Source of the DNA: Glebionis coronaria
Lineage: Eukaryota > Streptophyta > Magnoliopsida > Asterales > Asteraceae
Assembly (NCBI GenBank): GCA_025667525.1
Contig: CM046880.1
Span: 595,795,895 to 595,859,894, forward strand
Direction of reading: 5' to 3'
Length of the DNA stretch: 64,000 bases
Positions within the stretch are counted from its first letter, which is position 1; every line of letters begins with the position of its first letter. The position numbers and the translations under genes were made by a program. Shown here piece after piece: positions 56,413-64,000 of the stretch. Under the pieces are notes generated by a model, which worked only from the letters and a program-made list of their open reading frames with translations, had not been told where the DNA came from and ran no database searches.

Positions 56413-56744
56413 GTTATGTGACTTAACACTCCTGATACCCTCCGGTGGTAGCTTCTGCTACACAGTTGTTTAGTCTTAACAGGTACTTTGTCTGTTTTTT
56501 TTGAAAATTTGTGTTTTCGGTTTAATACCAACATAATAATTTTTTCAGTATTTGATACGTGTTTTGCTATCGATCATAGAAATAATAGGTACAGACATAA
56601 GTCATCTCCCACGTTGCATTCTTCAGTTGAATGTCTTTGTATATTGTTACGGAAAGACTGTAGCTAGAATCTCATGGTTTTAAATCGTTGATACAAACCT
56701 CCAATCCTGATAAGTTCTCTTTCAGATTACCATGAATAAAAGGT
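56413..56744 (+). other. TNL 3' flank with a stray LRR-end copy
   Basis: 56588-56635 repeats, with changes, the end of the last LRR (aggtacaaacctacatcatc at about 56329): it would read GTDISHLPRCILQLNV. It may be a duplicated exon end or the relic of an older paralogue. No other gene is seen. Confidence 0.5.
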
Positions 56745-56902
56745 ACTATAAATAGGATATTCATTTGTAAACAACTGATGATAATGCATAATTGATAATT
56801 ATTGATAACATTTATATCAAAGATTGATTCATAAAACAACTTTGTATATTTCTGTATATCTTGATTGAGTTCGAAGATCCAAGACATAGATTAAATTCAA
56901 TA
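56745..56902 (+). repeat. Copia 2 5' LTR, truncated
   Basis: Matches the end of 62370-62680 with several substitutions and small indels (for example an extra 'gatgataa' and 'aaagattg'). The upstream 160 bp are absent. Confidence 0.85.
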
Positions 56903-56904
56903 TT

Positions 56905-56916
56905 TGGCATCAGAGC
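56905..56916 (+). promoter_or_regulatory. Copia 2 primer-binding site
   Basis: TGGCATCAGAGC, two bases after the LTR; one base differs from the usual TGGTATCAGAGC for initiator tRNA-Met. Confidence 0.8.
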
Positions 56917-58097
56917 TTTTGGTTATAGAACCAAATCACCATATACCAATTTTTTCTGTTTTTCGAATCAAAACAACCCACACAAAACTTTTCGCAGATT
57001 TTTTTGTACAAACAGGAAAAACACGAATCACAGATTCATCATAGTGTTTTTATCAAAGGAAAATCCAACCCACCGCCTGAATCATTGATTCAGCAATAGG
57101 GGTTTTTCCCAGAAAACTTGCAAAAATTCAAACCCACGAAAATAGATTATTGCCTAATCATAAATTAGACAAGGATTGATTTTAAAATATTACAGATTCG
57201 AAACAAGGCAGAAAACTTACCAGAGATTCGGATATCATATCTCTCGGAAATTGGGTAAACCCCAATCAAATCCATAATTAGGACTTGATAACCCAAGAAG
57301 AATCATTACAACTCGATATATCCGAACAACATACGAGATCCCCAAATTTCTTACGAAAACCCTAATTTTCGCAAGAACATAATCAAAGATTCAAACGGTT
57401 CATACAGAACTTTTGAATAAATCAAAGGAGGATTATAAAATCCGCCGTTTGATTTACATAGAATCATCACAAAAACCAAACTTTGGTTACTGTGAAACAA
57501 GGAAGAGATGGGACGGAGTAAACAAGAAGGAAAGAGAGAGAAAGAGTGCCAGACATTTTCCAAGAGAAAAGAAGACACGGGTGTCACTTATTGACACAAG
57601 AAAAGCAAGGACCGGGTTTTAATACCCAAAAAATAACTGGACCGATTTTAATTATCTGCACCAAAGGATCGACATGCCTAAAGCCCAAACATGTTTTTTT
57701 ATTAAAACCAAATACCCATCTTATTATTATTTGTAAGTTTTTAATATTCTTTAAAAAAAACTTATAAACTTTTAAAAACAAATTATTTAGTAGATCATAC
57801 TTTTTAATCGTAAGTAGATTTTATTAAATAAAAAACTTAGATATAATTTTTCGTGTTTTTCACTATTTATTATATTTTAGAATAATTTTAAGGAGTAATT
57901 AACCTTATTTTTATTCACCATTAAAAAATAGAAATTTCCAAGGAAATTTTTTAAAAAAAATTAAGCCTATTAGAATTAAAATAGCCTACTTGGCGATAGA
58001 GATCTCATTAGAAAAATAAATACTTTTCTGGACTATAAGTGTAAAATTATTTTAATTAGGAAATTTCTCAGTCACTATCATTAAGATAATTAATTAT
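56917..58097 (+). other. Copia 2 leader, no gene
   Basis: About 1.2 kb between primer site and gag. Short frames (56861-57088, 57413-57622, 57546-57767) show no domain. The last 400 bp are strongly AT-rich. Confidence 0.55.
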
Positions 58098-61000
58098 TTG
58101 ACGAATGGAGATGGAGGAGGATCGCAGAAGGAGGTTAGTACCACGGGTACACCTCATTTTCAATGTCCTATGCTTAAATCCTCGAATTATCCATTATGGG
58201 CAATTCGAATGCAAATCATTCTAGAAGCGAATGGTTTATGGAAGATGGTAGATCCAACGGATACTACCCAAATTGATAACAAGAAAGATAACACTGCAAT
58301 GACATTTCTTTATCACTCTTTACCCGAAGAACAACTTTTTCAAATATCGAAGCACAAGACCTCCAAAGAGATATGGGATGCTTTAAAATTAAGGCATATG
58401 AGGGAGGAAAGAGTCCAACAGGCGAGATTACAAACGCTCAAATCCGACTTTGAGACGTTACAAATGAATGAAGATGAGTCAATAGACACCTTTACTAGAA
58501 AATTGACACAATACGCGAACAAAGCCGCTAGCTTAGGACACACTTTTGAGGATTTGACACTAGTTTGAAAACTCTTAAATGTTGTACCTGATAGGTTCCT
58601 TCAAATCGTCGCATCAATCGAGCAATACTCAGATTTAAATAAGATGACTCTAGAAGAAGCGATAGGCCGACTCAAGACCTACGAAGAAAGAATTAAACAT
58701 AAGAAGGGTAAACAAGTGGATAATCTAGAAAAATTGATCTTCACACGACATGAGAATAGGGGAAGAAATTTTAGAGGACGTGAACATGGAAATTATAAAT
58801 TTTCACATAATAATAACTACGCAAGATACAAAGATGAGAAGAAAAACGAAGAAACTTCTCAAAATAACTATAGAAGAAACTTCAAGAAAACAATGAATAA
58901 TAGAATCACTTGCTTTAAGTGCGACAAGAAAGGGCACATATCATCGAAGTGTCGCACACAAATTAAGGCGAATGAACACTCAAACCTACTCGAAGAAGAA
59001 GATTTAGAGCCAACTCTCCTGATGGCAATCTTAGAACCTCAAAATAAAAGAAAACGACTTAAGGATGTTGAAGAACAAGAAGTCTCGCTACACAAAACTG
59101 ATGTAGGATATAAAGAGACAAACATGGATAGTCAATAGTACCTAGATAATGGGGCAAGCAACCATATGACTAGAGTAAGGGAACACTTCAAGGATTTAGA
59201 TGAGAAGGTTAGTAGAAAAGTAAGATTTTGAGACGGTTCATACATAGAAATAAAAGGAAAGGGTTCAATCATAATAGAGTCTGATGATGACGAACAAAGA
59301 ATTATATCACATGTCTACTATATACCAAGCCTAAGAAGCAATCTATTGAGCCTTGGACAATTCACAGAAATTGGTTGTAAAGTAGTAATGGAAAACGATG
59401 AATTACGACTTTATGACATGGATAACAAGATCTTCTTAAAGGTCACAAGACAAAGGAACCGACTCTACAAGGAAAACCTAAGGATAGGCACACCTATCTG
59501 CCTTTTAGTAAACTTACAAGACACATCATGGTTATGGAACGCAAGATTAGGACACCTAAACTACAAGTCACTCACTACGATGACTCAAAAGAAATTAGTC
59601 CATGGAATACCTACCATTAAACCTACAACACAAATTTGTGATGTATGTTTAATTGGAAAACATAGTAGAGCGCCATTCTCAAAGAAAGCCAAAACTAGAT
59701 CTACATCACCATTGGATTTAGTATATGGAGACTTATGTGGACCAATCATACCACCAACACCTTTTGGAAAGAGATACATATTATTGCTAGTCGATGACTA
59801 ATCAAGATTTATGTGGGCATATTTCTTAAGTACAAAAGATCAAGCTTTTGACACTTTCAAGGAATTCAAGGAGACAACAAAAAAGGAGCTAAGAACAACA
59901 TTAAAGATGTTGAGAACCGATCATGGAGGAGAATTCACTTCAAATGAATTCATGCAATATTGCAAAGAAAATGGCATTGCACGACAACTTACCGCACCTT
60001 ACTCACCACAACAAAATGGAGTTGTAGAAAGAAGAAATAGAACAATAACGTCTATGACAAGATGTATGATGAAAGCAACAAACATGCCACAAGACTTTTG
60101 GGCTGAAGTTGTTAGACACGCCATATACATCTTCAATAGTGCATCCACTAGAGCACTAGAAGATATCACTCCACACGAGGCAATTAAACAAAGGAAGCCA
60201 AATCTAGAAACCCTAAAGATTTTTGGCTGCATAGCTTATGCAAAGGTTCCATCACAACATCTAACAAAATTAGATGATAGAAGTATCAAAATGGTATACT
60301 TAGGAACCGAATATGGATCAAAAGCATATAGACTATTTGACCCAATATGAAGAAGAATTTGCGTTAGTAGAGACGTGAAATTTAAGGAGAATGAAACATG
60401 GGATTGGAGCGACTATTTAGACGAGCACATCAATGAAGAACCTGAATGGATCGACTTCATAATAAATAACCCTAACAAAGATGATCACCCTGATCATGAA
60501 ACTGAACCAAGGGATGAAGACGAACCACATGACGAAGACGATGACTTTAACAATTTTGATGATGATGGATATACATCACCAACTAATAGCTCACCCACAC
60601 ATTCTCACACGACTCAAACACCATCAACAAGATCATCTCGAGTAAATTCCCAAGTTACACCAAATAACTTGACACACTCATTCAATCAAAGAAATTGTGA
60701 ATCAAGAGAAACCACAAGCTCTCACTCATGATTTGATCATACACATATAAGGGGCTATAGATCATTGAATGATGTTTACGAAGATACTGAGGAATTACTA
60801 CTAGCAGAAGATGAACCCAAAAATTACAAAGAAGCTTCAAACGACAAAAAATGGATAGAAGCAATGAAGGATGAGTTAGATTCTATAAATAGGAATAACA
60901 CATGGGAACTCACAACCTTACCTTATGGACATAAAGCAATTGGCTTAAAATGGGTGTTCAAGACTAAGAGAGACGAAAATGGGAAAATAATCAAGCACAA

Positions 61001-62357
61001 GGCTAGATTAGTAGCAAAAGGCTACATACAAGAGCATGACATAGATTTTGAAGAAGTTTTTGCTCCTGTAGAAAGAATGGGAACAATTAGATTACTACTT
61101 GCCAGAGCTACAAATAGAAAATGGGAAGTGCATCACCTCGACGTAAAATCTGCATTTCTACATGGAGATTTAAAGGAAGAAGTATACGTTGCACAACCTG
61201 AAGGATTTATAGAGAAAGATGGAAAAGTCTACAAATTAAGGAAAGCACTTTATGGATTAAGACAAGAACCACGTGCATGGAACATAAAGCTAGACAACAC
61301 CTTGAAGTCTTTAGATTTCAAGAAGTGTGCATTGGAACAAGCCATCTACACGAAGGCCACAAGAGACTCAATCCTACTAATAGGAGTCTATGTGGATGAT
61401 TTAATCATTATTGGCACACCTAAGAAGTAAATTGACTATTTCAAAGCTCAAATGGAAGAAAAATTTGAAATGAATGACTTAGGATTATTAGCATACTATC
61501 TTGGCATAGAAGTCACACAATCAAAGGGTGACATATCCATCAAGCAATCTACCTATGCAAACAAGATACTAAATGAAGCTGGAATGATTGACTGCAATGA
61601 AACATTGACACCAATGGACCCTGGAACAAAGCTAACAAAGAATACTGAAGACACATTGGTAGACTCGACTGAATATCGAAGCATAATTGGATGCTTAAGA
61701 TATTTACTACATACAAGACTTGACTTAAGTTATTCTGTTGGATTACTTAGTCGATTCATGCAAGAGCGAAAAGAGCAACACATGAAGGCAATAAAGAAGG
61801 TACTACGTTATGTAAAAGAAACAAAAGATCATGGAATCACCTACAAACATAATGGAGGAAACCAAATACAAGGATATAGCGATAGTAGCTATGGAGTTAA
61901 CACTCTAGAAGGCAAAGGAACTACTGGCATTATATTTTACTATGGCGAATCACCTATTAGATGGAGTTCACGCAAACAAGCCACTGTAGCACTATCATCA
62001 TGTGAATCAGAATTCATAGCCGCAACTACAGCAGCAACTCAAGCATTATGGTTAAAGAGACTACTTAGCAAGCTCACTCATACGAAGGAAGAAAAGATTA
62101 CCATAATGGTGGACAACAAATCTGCAATGCAACTGATGAAAAACCCAGTTTTTCATGGAAGAAGCAAGCACATTGACACTAAATATCACTTCATTCGAGA
62201 ATGCGTTGAAAGAGATGACATACAAGTGGAATTTATAAGTGGCGAATATCAAAAGGCTGACATACTAACAAAGGCACTACCGAAGATAAGATTTCTTACG
62301 ATGAGGCAACTATTGGACTACGAAATCTACAACAACAACGAAGACGACATTTTGTGA
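58098..62357 (+). pseudogene. Copia gag-pol polyprotein with seven in-frame stops
   Basis: All coding blocks are in one frame. Gag contains FQCPMLKSSNYPLWAIRMQI and LKSDFETLQMNEDESIDTF; then a zinc knuckle CFKCDKKGHISSKC (about 58911), protease LDNGASNHMT (59142), pre-integrase WNARLGHLNYKSL, integrase YGDLCGP, RTDHGGEF and NGVVERRNR, RT KWVFKTKRDENGKIIKHKAR and YVDDLIIIG, and RNase H YSDSSYGVN, SSCESEF and VDNKSA. Stops are at 58566, 59136, 59229, 59799, 60348, 60729 and 61428 (first bases); no frameshift is seen. The frame opens at a TTG at 58098 and the first in-frame ATG is at about 58170, so the original start codon also appears lost. Confidence 0.9.
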
Positions 62358-62369
62358 TTAAGGGGGAGA
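62358..62369 (+). promoter_or_regulatory. Copia 2 polypurine tract
   Basis: ATTAAGGGGGAGA-type purine run directly before the 3' LTR, overlapping the end of the coding region as in copia 1. Confidence 0.8.
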
Positions 62370-62680
62370 TGTTGGGCCGAATCTCTAAGCCCACTGGATT
62401 AATCCCAAAACCCCAAATACAGACAGTTATTTGACAATTAGAAAACAAAGGTTATTGGAAGTTATTACAAACTCTAAACCGGCATAACGGTTCTTGAAAC
62501 ATCACAATGTTTCATCACACCGTTTAGAAAACTATAAATAGGATATTCATTTGTAAACAACTGATAATGCATAATTGATGATTACTGATAACATTTATAT
62601 CTTGATTCATAAAACAACTTTGCATATTTCTGTATATCTTGATTGAGTTCGAAGATCCAAGACACAGATTAAATTCAATA
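62370..62680 (+). repeat. Copia 2 3' LTR (311 bp)
   Basis: Starts TGTTGGGCC and ends about ttcaata; it contains a TATA-like ctataaatagg. The exact 3' end is uncertain by about three bases because both flanks share 'ata'. Confidence 0.85.
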
Positions 62681-64000
62681 GCGTCTCGTACTTGATTGAA
62701 ATTTTAAAATTTTAAAATTGATACGACAATATTGTTATTTAATATTTCTGCAACTTAATAAATGAGCAGGTAACCGTTAATCAGAAGACAAGGTGATTTA
62801 CCCAACAAGTGCACTGATAGACCTTAGATCGCAACTCAAATAGGTAATTAAATTGCTGTGTTGGATTGCTTTTTCAATGGCCTTATTCAATAAACGTATT
62901 TCACCACAAGGGAAACTTCTAATTTCGAATCTGTCGAAAAAACGAAGCACACAATCTCAAACCGCTTGTAGTATTAGAAAACGGCTTATTTCATCCAACA
63001 AATACGGCAAAATGGTGAAATGTTTGCGTTTTTCAGTTTAATATCTCCTATATTTTTTGTAGATAGTATATACCCTTTTCGTAGATAGTATATACCCTTT
63101 TTCGACTTTCCTCATTTTATGTTAAGTTTGTCTTACTATCAGTCCTAACATTTGAAGTTTTGAACCATTTGCCACAGTAAAGATATGCGGTGACTGTAAT
63201 AAAGAAAGGAGTATATGAGGCAAGGCTTAATGATAAAACCGCGAGTTGCTGATACAGCGAATGGTGGTGACTCATGGAAATCGCCAAATGCATGGGTCAA
63301 CTAATTCCTAATGATTAAACATTTGCACATTCCTAAGCTTCGGTCGGAATTGGTGGCTACCTCATTCTTTTGTAGATTTTAAAAGAGTCTTGAGAGGGTG
63401 TTTGGTTGATTGCTGGTGAGAAGAAAGTAGCAAGTGATAAAACTGGCTTTCTACCATTTGTCATGTCAACGACACTAACATGGTGAGGTGTTTCTGGTCT
63501 AAATTTTTTCAACTTTTAATCACTTGAATAGACTTTCCTGAAATATAGTGAACTGTGTGTTGTTTTTACGTGGGCACAGGTGATATCGTATTTCTAAGGC
63601 CCAATCCTTTTCATATTTAACTTTCATCCTTTGAATTGATACGACAAATATAACGCAGGCGTGGAAGAAGCTGGAGAGTATCAAGTAAAGATAACTTGTT
63701 TTTATAGATTCAAATTAAATGATCTTATAGATTATTGTGATACTTTATTGTATTTATTAGGCCCATTCCTCTTCATCTTTAACTTTCATCCTTCAGTTTT
63801 AACACAGATTATTCTGAATACCGATGAAAAGAAGTACAGTGATCAAGGATCGATAGCGCAAGATCAATACTTTCAGAAAACCATGAGTAGAAGGTAAGCC
63901 GTTTTTAATCAAATTTTTATACGTTTTAGGCCTAATTGAAGTTAAGTTTATGTAGAAAACTAGAAGGGGTTGAATAGTTTTTACCGATTAGTTTTAATGT
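62681..64000. other. Spacer, no supported gene
   Basis: A direct duplication of gtagatagtatatacccttt lies at 63059-63102 (two 22-bp units). A 78-codon plus-strand frame at 63661-63897 (GEYQVKITCFYRF, ending at a donor-like AAGGTAAGCC) could be an exon but resembles nothing I know. A short 'ttgatacgacaa' sequence recurs at about 62715 and 63638. Confidence 0.4.

Larger units (their letters stand above)
56745..62680 (+). mobile_element. Decayed Ty1/copia retrotransposon, 5' LTR truncated
   Basis: Right LTR 62370-62680 (311 bp). The left LTR keeps only its last 158 bp (56745-56902), matching the right LTR from actataaatagg to aaattcaata. A tRNA-Met-type primer site follows, then a 1.2-kb leader, one frame of 4.26 kb with seven stops, and a polypurine tract. 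The missing first ~160 bp of the 5' LTR and the stops mean it cannot move alone. It lies just 3' of the TNL in the same orientation. Confidence 0.9.

Noticed and set aside
63661..63897. A 78-codon frame near the window end as a gene
   Set aside because: It ends at a donor-like site but matches no family, and no second exon can be seen before the window ends.

Overview
The window is nuclear DNA of a flowering plant, most likely a eudicot. It carries a TIR-NBS-LRR disease-resistance gene (a class essentially missing from grasses), plant-type Ty1/copia and Ty3/gypsy retroelements with tRNA-Met and tRNA-Asp primer sites, Stowaway-type MITEs and a PIF/Harbinger transposase, and the spacers are very AT-rich. 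The species cannot be fixed from the sequence; an Asteraceae source is only a weak guess.

Layout. 0.8-2.2 kb: tandem array of eight ~178-bp units. 2.37-7.95 kb: a 5.6-kb foldback-like element with long degenerate inverted arms, set between two (AT)n tracts and holding a decayed FAR1/MULE-type zinc-knuckle remnant and a GC-rich 25-bp minisatellite. 8.65 kb: a plastid-type tRNA-Pro-like pseudogene. 10.07-10.65 kb: a foldback MITE and a SINE-like piece. 11.99-12.48 kb: a compact two-exon BAP31-like gene (minus strand), the only apparently intact host gene. 12.6-19.7 kb: a degenerate segmental duplication, a Stowaway MITE and pieces of an unrecognised minus-strand gene. 19.84-20.58 kb: a PIF/Harbinger transposase cut by a retroelement. 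20.58-40.44 kb: two copies of a gypsy-type element (minus orientation, gag-protease only, LTRs of ~3.75 kb) arranged LTR-internal-LTR-internal-truncated LTR. 40.4-45.6 kb: LTR-like and copia debris, Stowaway-type MITEs and the TNL upstream region. 45.57-56.41 kb: a four-exon TNL gene split after its sixth codon by a complete 6.2-kb copia element (45586-51812). 56.7-62.7 kb: a second, decayed copia element on the plus strand. 62.7-64 kb: no clear gene.

How it fits together. The TNL exons join in one frame into about 1417 codons (TIR, NB-ARC, LRR), but the allele has two breaks: the copia insertion with target duplication TCTTC in exon 1, and an in-frame TGA at 55645 in the LRR exon. The inserted copia has a 1528-residue open polyprotein and LTRs that differ at one base in 477, so it arrived very recently. 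The second copia has one reading frame with seven in-frame stops and no visible frameshift. The gypsy-type pair has no reverse transcriptase or integrase and must have moved with enzymes supplied by another element. I see no prokaryotic features and no CRISPR; the most striking points are the transposon-broken TNL, the gag-protease-only tandem retroelement and the foldback element.
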